A stretch of 64,000 nt of DNA. Source: Cupriavidus basilensis (GTDB taxonomy: Bacteria > Pseudomonadota > Gammaproteobacteria > Burkholderiales > Burkholderiaceae). The notes under the pieces were generated by a model, which was not told the DNA's origin, did no database searches, and worked only from the letters and a program-made list of their open reading frames with translations. The translations under genes were made by a program, and so were the position numbers. The DNA lies in the NCBI RefSeq assembly GCF_000832305.1, contig NZ_CP010537.1, forward strand, positions 1,612,001 to 1,676,000, given 5' to 3'. This document shows, in pieces, positions 37,172 through 46,264 of the stretch (positions are counted from its first letter, which is position 1; each line of letters begins with the position of its first letter).

Positions 37172-38101
37172 CTACTTCGCCTGGCCGTTTCCCCCCCCGG
37201 CCCCGGGCGCCTTCTCCGCCGGCGCCTCGATGCTTTCGCGAAAACGCTGCGTGACAGCGGTTTCAGCGAGCGCGTGATACGCCAGGGAAATGCCGATCGA
37301 CGCATCCGGCGGCAGGTCGGAGATCGGGCGGAACACTACGCGGCCCGATGCGTGCGATGCGTTGACCGATGGCACCAGGGCCACCCCGAGCCCGCTATCC
37401 ACCAGCCCTACCACGGTCTGCACCTGTACGGCTTCCTGCGCGATGTAGGGGCTGATGCCGGCGCGTGCGAACAGGTGCGACACCGCGGCTTGCAGGCCGC
37501 CCACGCGTGAGGGCGTGTAGCCGATCAGGGGACAGTCGGCGAGGTCGTGCAAGGCAACCTGCTTGTGCTTGGCCAGGGCGTGGCCGCGCGGGAGCGCGGC
37601 ACAGAATACGTCGGTCTGGATCAGCTGGAAGCGGACGTTTTCCGGGCGGGCGGTGGGCACGCGCACGAAGCCCACGTCAAGCTCGCCGTTTTCCACTAGC
37701 GATAGCAGTTCGAGGTTGGTGCCTTCGCGCAACGCCAGCTTGACCTGCGGGTGGCGCTTGGCGAACGCCTGTATCAGCCGCGGCAGCAAACCGAACGTGA
37801 CCGAGCCGATGAACCCGATGCGTAGCCGGCCGGCTTCGCCGGTGGCGCTCGCGCGCGCGGCCGTGCTGACTTCTTCCGCATTCTGCAGGCATTTCCTGGC
37901 GGCTTGCAGGGCGGCTTCGCCGGGGGCGGTCAGCCGTACCCCGCGGGCAGTGCGCTCGAACAAGGGCGTGCCGAGTTCTTCCTCCAGTTTGCGGATGGCG
38001 ACGGAAAGCGGCGGCTGTGCCATGAAGAGCCGCTCCGCCGCCCGGCTGAAGCTGCTGGTCTCGGCGACGGCTACGAATTGCTTGAGTTGACGCAGGTCCA
38101 T
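37172..38101 (-). CDS. LysR-family regulator of the acyl-CoA cluster
   Basis: A 309-residue LysR protein of the BenM/CatM/CbbR-like group: DLRQLKQFVAVAETSSFSRA for the helix-turn-helix and RIGFIGSVTFGLLPRLIQAF opening the effector domain, with a Gly/Ala-rich C-terminal tail. It is divergent from the Bug receptor gene, so it probably controls the receptor and the CoA genes after it. The ATG at 38101 gives the standard start; GTG/ATG codons a few residues upstream (to 38134) are less likely. Confidence 0.9.
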   Translation of the reverse strand: MDLRQLKQFVAVAETSSFSRAAERLFMAQPPLSVAIRKLEEELGTPLFERTARGVRLTAPGEAALQAARKCLQNAEEVSTAARASATGEAGRLRIGFIGSVTFGLLPRLIQAFAKRHPQVKLALREGTNLELLSLVENGELDVGFVRVPTARPENVRFQLIQTDVFCAALPRGHALAKHKQVALHDLADCPLIGYTPSRVGGLQAAVSHLFARAGISPYIAQEAVQVQTVVGLVDSGLGVALVPSVNASHASGRVVFRPISDLPPDASIGISLAYHALAETAVTQRFRESIEAPAEKAPGAGGGNGQAK

Positions 38102-38104
38102 CCA

Positions 38105-38119
38105 TATACCTCGTGTATA
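38105..38119. promoter_or_regulatory. candidate LysR-binding dyad
   Basis: TATAC-CTCGT-GTATA is a perfect inverted repeat just upstream of the LysR start codon, inside the LysR/Bug divergent region. It fits a LysR autoregulatory site in size and place, although the period is two bases longer than the classic T-N11-A. Confidence 0.45.
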
Positions 38120-38248
38120 GCTAGGTGCATGCAAAGTATTGGATTAAGTATATGACATTGCTTACGATTGTTTCCGGAACAGGCACAAAGAAGCCGAGGG
38201 CGCCGGACACATGCTTGGCCGCGCCTGACCTCAGACCGGAGACAATCG

Positions 38249-39226
38249 ATGATCAGCACGAAACGCTGGCTTGCCGCTGCCGTTGCGGCCACCGCCGCTC
38301 TCACCTTGCCCGCGCTTACCCTGGCGCAGGCTTTTCCTGCCAAGCCCGTCAAGATCGTCGTGCCTTACCCGCCGGGCGGCACCAATGACATCGTGGTGCG
38401 CCTGCTGGCGCAGAAGCTGGGTGACAGCATGGGCCAGCCGTTCGTGGTCGAAAACAAGCCCGGCGCTTCCGGCAACCTGGGTGCGGAGCAGGTGGCCCGC
38501 GCGGCGCCCGACGGCTACACGCTGCTGCTGGTGACGACGGGGCATTCGATTCACCCTTCGCTCTACAAGCACCTGCGCTACAACATCAAGACCGATCTCA
38601 CGCCGGTGAGCGAGCTGACGCGCGGCCCGATGCTGGTGATGGTGACCCCGTCGCTGCCTTACAAGACGGTGCAGGACGTGATTGCCGCGGCCAAGGCCAA
38701 GCCGGGATCGATCAACTTCGGCTCGGCGGGCAACGGTTCGTCCACGCACCTGGCTACCGAGCTGCTGAGTTCGATGGCCGGCGTGAAGATGACCCACATC
38801 CCGTACAGCGGCAGCGCGCCTGCCATGGCGGACGTGATGGCGGGCAATGCCCAGCTGGTGATGGACCTGATGTTCTCGGCGCTGCCGCAGGTCAATGGCG
38901 GCAAGCTGCGTGCGATCGCCATCACCGGCGCCAAGCGCTCGCCGCTGCTGCCTGGTGTGCCAACGGTGGCAGAGTCCGGCGTGCCAGGCTTCGAGACCCT
39001 GGCGTGGAACGGGCTGATGGCGCCGGCAAACACGCCCAAGCCGATCATCGACAAGCTCAACGCCGAGATCCACAAAGCGCTGGACGCGCCGGAGATGAAG
39101 GAGCGCCTGCGCGCGCAGGGCTTCGAGCCGTCGCCGGGCACGCCAGAGCAGTTCGGCGCGTTGATCCGCGCCGAGATCGACCGTTGGGCAACGGTCGTCA
39201 AGACGTCCGGCGCCAAAGTCGAATAG
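38249..39226 (+). CDS. Bug-family solute receptor
   Basis: A 325-residue TctC/Bug receptor. The signal peptide ends near LAQA (residue 27), then KIVVPYPPGGTNDIVV, ENKPGASGNLGAEQ and PYSGSAPAMADVMAGNAQLVMD. It leads the cluster of CoA enzymes downstream, so its ligand is probably the carboxylic acid that the ADP-forming ligase activates. The ATG at 38249 was chosen for its signal peptide; the open frame from 38168 lacks one. No membrane transporter subunits are next to it. Confidence 0.9.
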   Translation: MISTKRWLAAAVAATAALTLPALTLAQAFPAKPVKIVVPYPPGGTNDIVVRLLAQKLGDSMGQPFVVENKPGASGNLGAEQVARAAPDGYTLLLVTTGHSIHPSLYKHLRYNIKTDLTPVSELTRGPMLVMVTPSLPYKTVQDVIAAAKAKPGSINFGSAGNGSSTHLATELLSSMAGVKMTHIPYSGSAPAMADVMAGNAQLVMDLMFSALPQVNGGKLRAIAITGAKRSPLLPGVPTVAESGVPGFETLAWNGLMAPANTPKPIIDKLNAEIHKALDAPEMKERLRAQGFEPSPGTPEQFGALIRAEIDRWATVVKTSGAKVE

Positions 39227-39337
39227 GCCAGCCTTGCGAAGGCCTGGGCGGGTGCCGCCCCGGCCCGGTCGGCTCCGCCTTCACTTCTTTTCCGCGCCCT
39301 CTGCGCCGCCACCATTCTTCCTGCAAGCGATCTCGCC

Positions 39338-41443
39338 ATGCCAGACCGTAATCCCCTTGTTCGTCTCCTTCGCCCGCGTTCCGTCGCCGTCATCGGCGCC
39401 TCGGACGATCCGCTGCGCATCGGCGGGCGGCCTATCGACTACATGCGCAGCCAGGGGTACCAGGGCCGCCTGATGCCGGTCAATCCCAATCGCGCCGCCA
39501 TCCAGGGCCTGGAAGCCTACGCCAGCGTGGCTGGCCTGCCGCAGACGCCGGACGTGGCCATCGTGGCGGTGGCCGCCAAGCTGGCGCCCGACGTGGTGGC
39601 GGAACTGGCGGCGCGCGGCACGGCGGCAGCCATTGTGTTTTCCGCAGGGTTTGCCGAGGCCGGGGCCGAGGGCGCGCGGATCCAGCAGCGCATGGTGGCC
39701 TCGGCGCGCAAATACGGCATGCGCCTGCTTGGCCCGAACTCGTTGGGCGTGGTCAATCCCGGCACCGGCTTTTACGGCAGCTTCACCTCGGTGGTGGAAA
39801 TGGGCTTTCCGGTGGCCGGGCGGGTCGGCATTGCCAGCCAGTCCGGCGCGTATGGCAGCCACATCCTGGGCATTGCGCGCGATGCAGGCATCGGCGTGTC
39901 GGCCTGCGTGATGAGCGGCAACGAGAGCGACATCAGCCTGGGCGACATCGTCCACGCCATGGTGGACGACGACAACACCGATGTGATCGCAGTCTACGCC
40001 GAGGGCATCCGCGACGGGCAGCGCCTGATGCAGGCGCTGGAGGCTGCGCGCAAGGCGCGCAAGCCGGTGGTCATGATGAAGGTTGGCACCAGCGCGGTGG
40101 GCAGCGCGGCGGCGCAGTCGCACACGGCCTCCCTGGCCGGCAACGACGCGGTGACCGATGCCGTGCTGGCCGAGTTCGGCGTGGTGCGGGCGCGCTCCAC
40201 CGAGCATATGCTCGACGTGGCACGGCTGGCCACGCGCCGCATCTATCCCGCCAGCAATTCCCTGGGCGTGATTACCGTCAGCGGCGGCGCCGGCGTCATT
40301 ATCTCCGATGCGGCGGAAGTGGCTGGCTTGCCGATGCCGGAGATGCCCCCTGCGACCCAGGAGCGCCTGAAAGCGTTGCTGCCCTTTGCCGCGCCGCGCA
40401 ACCCCGTGGACTGCACGGCGCAGTTCCTGAACGACATGACCATCGCGGGCCGCTTCACGCAAGCGGTGGTGGCCGAGGGTGGCTACCAGTCGGTGCTGGG
40501 TTTCTTTACCTACACAGGCGGCGCCGACTCGATTGCGCCGCGCCTGCGCGAGCAGCTCAAGGGCGTGCGCGACAAGCATCCGGACCGGCTGTACCTGCTG
40601 TCGGTGCTGGCCTCGCCCGAGCGTGTGCGCGAGTACGAGGCCGACGGCTTTTCCGTGTTCGAGGATCCCACCCGCGCGGTGGTGGCCATCGAAGCCATGG
40701 GCCGTTTTGGGCAAGCGTTTGAGCGCGCTCCCGGCTTGCCGCCGCCCTCGGTGCCCGCGGTGGCGCTGCCAGACAGCACGCCTGACGAGGCGCAGGCCAA
40801 GCGCGTGCTGGCGCAGGCCGGCATCGCCGTCGCCCCGGAACGCGCTTGCGCCGCGGCCGGCGAGGCGGTGGCGGCGGCCGAGGCGTTGGGCTATCCCGTG
40901 GTGCTCAAGATCCTGTCGCCGGACATCCAGCACAAGTCCGAGATCGGGGGCGTGCTGCTGAATGTCACCGATGCCGAAGGCGTGCGTGCCGGTTTCGACC
41001 TGTTGATTGCACGCGCCGAGGAGGCCATGCCGGGCGCGCGCTTCGAAGGCGTGCTGGTCGCTAAACAGCTCAGTGGCGGCGTGGAATGCATTCTCGGCAT
41101 CCAGCGCGATCCCGTCTTTGGCCCGGTAGCCATGTTCGGGCTGGGCGGCATCTTTGTGGAAGTGATGAAGGACGTGGTGCTGCACCGTTGCCCGTTCGGC
41201 GAGGACGTGGCCGAGCAGATGATCCGCTCCATCAAGGGCGCGCCGCTGCTGCTGGGTGCGCGCGGCAAGCCGCCAGTGGATATCAAGGCGCTGGCGGGCA
41301 TGCTGGCGCGGCTGTCCGTGTTTGCGCACCAGGCCGGCCCGCGCCTGCAATCGGTGGACCTGAATCCGGTGTTTGCGATGCCGCAAGGACAGGGCGCCTT
41401 TGCCGTCGATGCCGTGATCGAGGTGACGGAGCTGCCCCGATGA
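39338..41443 (+). CDS. ADP-forming acyl-CoA synthetase (acetate-CoA ligase family)
   Basis: 701 residues holding both halves of an ADP-forming acyl-CoA ligase. Residues 10-130 are the CoA-binding fold (SVAVIGASDDPLRIGG, GPNSLGVVNP). Then comes the ligase part with the phospho-carrier His262 in AQSHTASLAG. From about 480 there is an ATP-grasp domain (GYPVVLKILSPDIQHKSEIGGV, MFGLGGIFVEVMKDV). It forms acyl-CoA from acid, ATP and CoA with reversible phosphate chemistry. It probably activates the acid brought in by the preceding receptor. The substrate is unknown. Confidence 0.9.
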   Translation: MPDRNPLVRLLRPRSVAVIGASDDPLRIGGRPIDYMRSQGYQGRLMPVNPNRAAIQGLEAYASVAGLPQTPDVAIVAVAAKLAPDVVAELAARGTAAAIVFSAGFAEAGAEGARIQQRMVASARKYGMRLLGPNSLGVVNPGTGFYGSFTSVVEMGFPVAGRVGIASQSGAYGSHILGIARDAGIGVSACVMSGNESDISLGDIVHAMVDDDNTDVIAVYAEGIRDGQRLMQALEAARKARKPVVMMKVGTSAVGSAAAQSHTASLAGNDAVTDAVLAEFGVVRARSTEHMLDVARLATRRIYPASNSLGVITVSGGAGVIISDAAEVAGLPMPEMPPATQERLKALLPFAAPRNPVDCTAQFLNDMTIAGRFTQAVVAEGGYQSVLGFFTYTGGADSIAPRLREQLKGVRDKHPDRLYLLSVLASPERVREYEADGFSVFEDPTRAVVAIEAMGRFGQAFERAPGLPPPSVPAVALPDSTPDEAQAKRVLAQAGIAVAPERACAAAGEAVAAAEALGYPVVLKILSPDIQHKSEIGGVLLNVTDAEGVRAGFDLLIARAEEAMPGARFEGVLVAKQLSGGVECILGIQRDPVFGPVAMFGLGGIFVEVMKDVVLHRCPFGEDVAEQMIRSIKGAPLLLGARGKPPVDIKALAGMLARLSVFAHQAGPRLQSVDLNPVFAMPQGQGAFAVDAVIEVTELPR

Positions 41444-41532
41444 TTCGCGACGCCGAAACCCTCAACGCCCGGCGCGACAGCATCCGGCGCTTTGTGCGCG
41501 TGGCCCTGAGCCAGCCGCCGGCTCCAATCTGA
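41440..41532 (+). pseudogene. acyl-CoA dehydrogenase N-terminal remnant
   Basis: A 30-codon frame whose ATG overlaps the ligase stop (ATGA). Its sequence, MIRDAETLNARRDSIRRFVR, closely follows the usual N-terminus of acyl-CoA dehydrogenases, then ends in a stop after PPAPI. The rest of the dehydrogenase is absent and the SDR gene begins 57 bases later. It looks like the stub left by a deletion. Confidence 0.55.
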
Positions 41533-41589
41533 CCCAATCTGAAGCTGCTTGCGCAGCCATCCCGACACACGTATTCCGAGGAGAACCGA

Positions 41590-42339
41590 ATGGACCTGCA
41601 GATCAAGGGCAAGGTCGCCATCGTCACGGGCTCAGCCCGCGGGCTGGGCGCGGCTACGGCTCGCCACCTGGCGCAAGAGGGCGTCAAGGTGGTGATCACG
41701 GACATCCTGCGCGAGCAGGCCGAAGCCACGGCCGCCGCGCTGCGCGCCGACGGCTTGCAGGCGCATTGCATCGTCGCCGACATCACCAGGGGCGCCGATG
41801 TGCAGCGGCTGGTGGATGAAACCATCGCGCACTTTGGCGGGGTGCACATCCTGGTCAACAACGCTGGCTTTCCGCGCGACAAGTACCTCGTCAAGATGAC
41901 CGAGGAGGACTGGGACCTGGTGATGGAGGTCATGCTCAAGGGCGCTTTCCTGGCCACCAAGGCCGTGATGCCGCGTTTGATCGAGCAAGGCTGGGGGCGG
42001 GTCATCAACATCAGCTCGCGCGCGCACTTCGGCAATCCCACGCAAGCCAATTACGCGGCGGCCAAGGCCGGGCTGATCGGCATGGCCAAGGCGCTGGCGC
42101 TGGAGCAAGGGCGCTACGGCGTGACCGTCAATTGCGTGGCGCCCGGCTTCATGGAAACCGAGATGGTGCAGGCCTTGCCCACCTACGAGACCATCAAGGA
42201 GCGCGCCGTCGCCGCGCAGCCGATCAAGCGGGTTGGCCGGCCGGGCGACATCGCCGATGCGGTGGCCTTCCTGGCTTCGGAGCGCGCCAGCTTCATTACC
42301 GGCGAGGTGCTGCACGTCACCGGTGGGCGCTATGGCTGA
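41590..42339 (+). CDS. short-chain dehydrogenase/reductase (FabG-like)
   Basis: A 249-residue classical SDR. The cofactor motif TGSARGLG lies at 13-20, NNAG at 90-93, the catalytic Ser at 142/143 (INISSRA) and Tyr155-Lys159 in NYAAAK. In this cluster it would oxidise a 3-hydroxyacyl-CoA to the 3-ketoacyl-CoA between the hydratase and the thiolase. GAGGAGA precedes the ATG, and the stop overlaps the hydratase start by eight bases. Cofactor preference was not judged. Confidence 0.92.
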   Translation: MDLQIKGKVAIVTGSARGLGAATARHLAQEGVKVVITDILREQAEATAAALRADGLQAHCIVADITRGADVQRLVDETIAHFGGVHILVNNAGFPRDKYLVKMTEEDWDLVMEVMLKGAFLATKAVMPRLIEQGWGRVINISSRAHFGNPTQANYAAAKAGLIGMAKALALEQGRYGVTVNCVAPGFMETEMVQALPTYETIKERAVAAQPIKRVGRPGDIADAVAFLASERASFITGEVLHVTGGRYG

Positions 42340-43156
42340 GATCTCGGCAGGGCCGGTGCGTTGCTCCGCCAAAGACGGCATTGCCACGCTGACGCTGGAC
42401 AACCCGCCGCTGAATGTGGTCTTCCGCGGCCTGACCGAGGCGCTTGACCGTGCGCTGGACGCGCTGGCGCGCGATCCAGCCGTGCGCGCCGTGGTGCTGA
42501 CCGGTGCCGGCACCCGTGCCTTCTGCGCGGGATCCGATATCGCCGAGTTCCGCCCGCTGATGCGGCCCGGGCAGATCGTGCCGGGCAAGCTCGCTTTGCA
42601 GCATGCGGTGTTTGGGCGGCTGGACGATTTCCCCAAGCCGACGGTGGCGGCGGTCAACGGCCTGGCGTTTGGCGGCGGCCTGGAGATCGCGGTCTGCTGC
42701 GACCTGATCGTGGCGGACGAGACGGCGCGCTTCGCGCTGCCCGAGATCAAGCTGGGCGTGTTCCCCGGCAGCGGCGGCCCGGTGCGCGTCACGCGGCGCG
42801 TGGGCGAAGGCCGCGCCAAGGAGCTGATGTTCCTGGGCGAACCCATCGATGCGGCCACCGCGCTGGCCTGGGGCCTGGTCAACCGCGTGGCCCCGCCGGG
42901 CCAGGCGCTGCAAGCGGCATTGGCGCTGGCCGCCACGCTGGCGCGGCGCCCGCCGCTGGCGCTGGCGCTGTGCAAGCAGGCCATCGACCTGAGCTTTGAC
43001 ACCACTGAAGACGAGGCCATGCGGCAGGCGCTGCCGCTATCGGACCGCGTGTTCAGTTCCAAGGAGGCGCAGGAAGGCGTGCGCGCCTTCTTCGCCAGGG
43101 AAACCCCGCGGTTCGGCACTGACGAACTGCATCATGAACAAAGGATGCCATCATGA
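42332..43156 (+). CDS. enoyl-CoA hydratase/isomerase family protein
   Basis: A 274-residue crotonase-fold protein. The oxyanion-hole segments are AFCAGSDIAEF near residue 63 and VNGLAFGGGLEIAVCCDLIVA near 108. The catalytic-region Glu is in FALPEIKLGVFPGSGG near 138. In context it hydrates an enoyl-CoA made in the pathway. The start at 42332 is chosen because the SDR gene ends eight bases later; the frame opens earlier but inside the SDR gene. Its stop overlaps the thiolase ATG by four bases. Confidence 0.92.
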   Translation: MAEISAGPVRCSAKDGIATLTLDNPPLNVVFRGLTEALDRALDALARDPAVRAVVLTGAGTRAFCAGSDIAEFRPLMRPGQIVPGKLALQHAVFGRLDDFPKPTVAAVNGLAFGGGLEIAVCCDLIVADETARFALPEIKLGVFPGSGGPVRVTRRVGEGRAKELMFLGEPIDAATALAWGLVNRVAPPGQALQAALALAATLARRPPLALALCKQAIDLSFDTTEDEAMRQALPLSDRVFSSKEAQEGVRAFFARETPRFGTDELHHEQRMPS

Positions 43157-44349
43157 AACGAGCCGCAATCGTCTCCCCGCTGCGCACGCCCATCGGCGCG
43201 TTCGGCGGCAGCCTGCGCAGTATCCCCGTCGAAGAACTCGGCGCTACCGTGGCGCGCGCCGTGGTCGAGCGCACGGGCCTGGATCCGGCCCGTATCGAGG
43301 ATGTGGTGTTCGCCCATTCCTACGCCAACGGCGAAGTGCCTTGCACCGGGCGCTGGGTGGCGCTGCAGGCCGGCTTTCCGATCAGCGTTGCCGGCATGCA
43401 GCTGGATCGGCGCTGCGGCAGCGGCCTGCAGGCCATCGCCACGGCGGCGATGATGGTGCAGACCGGCGCCGCCGATGTCGTGATGGCTGGGGGTGTCGAG
43501 AGCATGAGCAACGTGGAGTACTACACCACCGACATGCGCTGGGGCAAGCGCGCCGGCACCGTGAAGTTCCACGACCGTCTGGAGCGCGGGCGCGAGCGCT
43601 CGCAGCCCGAAGCCCGCTTCGGCCGCATCTCCGGCATGATCGAGACCGCCGAGAACGTGGCACGCGACTATGGCATCTCGCGCGAGCAGGCCGATGCTTT
43701 TGCGCTGCGCAGCCACCAGCGCGCCGCCGAAGCGTGGTCCAGCGGCAAGTTCGCGCAGGAGGTGGTGCCGGTCAGCGTTGCGCAGCGCAAGGGCGAGGCG
43801 CTGATCGTGAGCGAGGACGAGGGCATCCGCGGGGACCTCACCATCGAGCAGCTCGCGCGGCTCAAGCCCCTGATGAAGGACGGCATCGTCACTGCCGGCA
43901 ATGCCTGCCAGCAGAACGACGCCGCCGCCGCCTGCCTGATCGTGGCCGAAGACAAGCTGGAAGCGCTCGGCCTGGCGCCCATCGGCTACCTGCATAGCTG
44001 GGCCGTGGCCGGTTGCGAGCCGTCGCACATGGGTATCGGCCCCGTGCCAGCCGTCAAGAAGCTGTTCGGCAAGAACGGGCTGGGCTTCGACGACATGGGC
44101 CTGGTGGAACTGAACGAAGCCTTTGCCTGCCAGGCGCTGGCCTGCGCCAAGGGCTGGGGCTGGAACGATCCGGATCGCTTCAATGTGAACGGGTCCGGCA
44201 TCTCGCTGGGGCATCCGGTGGGCGCCACCGGCGTGCGCATCATGACCTCGCTGATGCACGAACTGGGCCGGCGCGGCGCGCGCTACGGCCTGGAAACCAT
44301 GTGCATCGGCGGCGGGCAGGGCATTGCAGCCGTGTTCGAACGCGCCTGA
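43153..44349 (+). CDS. acetyl-CoA acyltransferase (thiolase)
   Basis: A 398-residue thiolase. The acylated Cys88 is in LDRRCGSGLQAIA, His354 in SLGHPVGATG and Cys384 in MCIGGGQG, so all three catalytic residues are present. It would cleave the 3-ketoacyl-CoA made by the SDR. It is translationally coupled to the hydratase gene (ATGA overlap) and is followed 36 bases later by the CoA-transferase gene. Confidence 0.94.
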   Translation: MKRAAIVSPLRTPIGAFGGSLRSIPVEELGATVARAVVERTGLDPARIEDVVFAHSYANGEVPCTGRWVALQAGFPISVAGMQLDRRCGSGLQAIATAAMMVQTGAADVVMAGGVESMSNVEYYTTDMRWGKRAGTVKFHDRLERGRERSQPEARFGRISGMIETAENVARDYGISREQADAFALRSHQRAAEAWSSGKFAQEVVPVSVAQRKGEALIVSEDEGIRGDLTIEQLARLKPLMKDGIVTAGNACQQNDAAAACLIVAEDKLEALGLAPIGYLHSWAVAGCEPSHMGIGPVPAVKKLFGKNGLGFDDMGLVELNEAFACQALACAKGWGWNDPDRFNVNGSGISLGHPVGATGVRIMTSLMHELGRRGARYGLETMCIGGGQGIAAVFERA

Positions 44350-44385
44350 CGCCGTCATTACGCCACTACGGACCGGACCGCTCCC

Positions 44386-45666
44386 ATGACCTACCCATTG
44401 CTCAACCGGCTGCGCGTAGTCGAAAGCTCAGCATTTATCGCAGCGCCGCTGGCCGGCCTTACGCTGGCTCAGTTCGGCGCCGACGTGATCCGCGTAGACA
44501 TGATCGGCGGCGGCATCGACTACATGCGCATGCCGCGCATGCCGCAGGCCGGCGGCAAGGGGCGCAGCCTGTACTGGACCGCGCTGAACAAGGGCAAGCG
44601 AAGCATCGCGGTCGATCTGCGCAAGCCCGAAGGGCGTGAACTGGTGCAGGCCCTGGCGACGGCGCCCGGGCCGGACGCAGGCGTACTGCTGACCAATATC
44701 GGCACGCCGTGGCTTGCGCACGAGGCGCTGGCCGCGCGGCGCGCGGACATGATCAGTTGCACCATCCAGGGCAACGGCGACGGCAGCACGGCGGTGGACT
44801 ACACCGTCAATTGCGCCACCGGGTATCCGGCTGTCACCGGCGGCGGGTCGCGCGAGCGGCCGGTCAACCATGTGCTGCCGGCCTGGGACATCGCCTGCGC
44901 CTACCAGGCCGCCTTTGCCGTGGTCGCCGCGGTGGAGCAGCGCCGGCGCACGGGTGCAGGCGCGGAGCTGAAGCTGGCGTTGTCCGACATGGCCTTCACC
45001 ATGCTGTCGCATCTTGGCCTGCTGGCCGAGGCCGAATTGCTGCAGCAGGAGCGGGCGTCGATCGGCAATCACCTGTATGGCGCCTTCGGCCGCGACTTTG
45101 GCACGCTGGACGGCGGCCGCCTGATGGTGGCGGCGATCTCGGCTGGGCAATGGAAGGCGCTGGTGGAGGCTTGCGGCATCGCCGGGCAGGTGGCTGCGCT
45201 GGAGCAGCGCACGGGCCTGAACCTGGGCGACGAGGCCGATCGCTTTGCCTGCCGCGAGGCCATTGCCGAGCTGGTCGCACCCTGGTTTGCCACTCGCACG
45301 CAGGCCGAGGCGGAAGGCCTGCTGGAAGCGCGCAAGGTCTGCTGGGGCCGCTACAGCACGGTCGGCGAGTTGCTGGCCGGCGATCCGCGTGTCAGTCTTG
45401 CCAATCCGGTGTTCGAGCGCGTTGCGACCCCAGGGATCGGTGAACATCTGGCGGCCGGTGCGGCGGTGCGGGTTGCGTCGATGGAGCGCGAGGCAACTTT
45501 GCCTGCTGCGTTGCTGGGCACGCATACCGACCAGGTGCTGCATGAAGTCCTGGGGCTGGATGGCGCCGCCGTCGGCTGGTTGCATGATGCCGGGGTGGTG
45601 GCGGGCCCGGAGCGGGACCCTACGGCTGGCGCTGGTTCAGGCGCTGGCGCGTGCGCTCGTGCGTGA
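44386..45666 (+). CDS. class III CoA transferase, 2-methylfumaryl-CoA isomerase-like
   Basis: A 426-residue CaiB/BaiF-family protein. It resembles the Chloroflexus mesaconyl-CoA C1-C4 transferase (Mct) unusually closely from memory: VVESSAFIAAPLAG, TLAQFGADVIR, GGGIDYMR, LNKGKRSIAVDLR, VDYTVN, the catalytic-type Asp168 in NHVLPAWDIA, and IGNHLYGAFGRDF. Mct moves CoA from one carboxyl to the other of the same branched dicarboxylate. The last 15 or so residues (Gly/Ala-rich) run antisense to phnN, overlapping it by 47 bases, and may be an added tail. Confidence 0.85.
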   Translation: MTYPLLNRLRVVESSAFIAAPLAGLTLAQFGADVIRVDMIGGGIDYMRMPRMPQAGGKGRSLYWTALNKGKRSIAVDLRKPEGRELVQALATAPGPDAGVLLTNIGTPWLAHEALAARRADMISCTIQGNGDGSTAVDYTVNCATGYPAVTGGGSRERPVNHVLPAWDIACAYQAAFAVVAAVEQRRRTGAGAELKLALSDMAFTMLSHLGLLAEAELLQQERASIGNHLYGAFGRDFGTLDGGRLMVAAISAGQWKALVEACGIAGQVAALEQRTGLNLGDEADRFACREAIAELVAPWFATRTQAEAEGLLEARKVCWGRYSTVGELLAGDPRVSLANPVFERVATPGIGEHLAAGAAVRVASMEREATLPAALLGTHTDQVLHEVLGLDGAAVGWLHDAGVVAGPERDPTAGAGSGAGACARA

Positions 45667-46264
45667 TCCGCATCAACGCGCTTGCCGCATCCTCCAGCGC
45701 GCCGCTGTTGTCGATCACCGTCAGCCGGCACCCCGCCGGCACGGCGAACGGCTCGCCCGCGCGCTGCAGGCGCCGCACGATGGCTTGCTCGTCCTCGCGG
45801 CCGCGCAGCCGCAGGCGCTCTCCCAGCACGTGCAGGCGCACGCTGACCTGCACGGCGTGCAGGGCCGGATAGCGCGCATGGGCGGCGGCCAGGTGCTCGC
45901 GTGACCCATTTACGACCACGCACAAGCCCTGCGCCAGCCAGTCGTCAAGCTCGGTCCCAATGCCGTAGCACAATCCGTGGCTGCGCCAGTGCAGCGCAAA
46001 GCCGCCTTGCGCCACGCGGTGCTCGAACGCCGCGGGGGTGATCGCCACGCTGTCTTCATCGGCGCTGCTGGCGCGGGTGATCCAGCGTTGCGCCACGCGT
46101 ACGCCGGCGTCATCCTGCAACTTGTCGCGCATCACGCGCAGCAGCGAGTCCTTGCCGCTGCCGGAGGGGCCCATCAGGTAGACCAGGCCGCTGCCGTCCG
46201 GGGCTTCGGCACAGGGCGCGGCGATGTCGGCGCGCGCCGCGGTGCGCATGGCCTTGGCGCTCAT
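45620..46264 (-). CDS. phnN: ribose 1,5-bisphosphate phosphokinase
   Basis: A 214-residue guanylate-kinase-fold enzyme that makes PRPP from ribose 1,5-bisphosphate and ATP in the C-P lyase pathway. The P-loop is GPSGSGKDS at residues 32-40. Next come WITRASSADEDSVAIT and the substrate segment FALHWRSHGLCYGIG, both typical of PhnN. The start overlaps the stop of the DUF1045 gene by four bases. Its end overlaps the end of the convergent CoA-transferase gene by 47 bases. Confidence 0.93.
   Translation of the reverse strand: MSAKAMRTAARADIAAPCAEAPDGSGLVYLMGPSGSGKDSLLRVMRDKLQDDAGVRVAQRWITRASSADEDSVAITPAAFEHRVAQGGFALHWRSHGLCYGIGTELDDWLAQGLCVVVNGSREHLAAAHARYPALHAVQVSVRLHVLGERLRLRGREDEQAIVRRLQRAGEPFAVPAGCRLTVIDNSGALEDAASALMRITHERTRQRLNQRQP

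Noticed and set aside
39281..41386. 701-residue minus-strand frame opposite the ADP-forming ligase
   Set aside because: It mirrors the ligase gene, which has all its motifs, and shows only His/Gly/Arg-rich shadow sequence.
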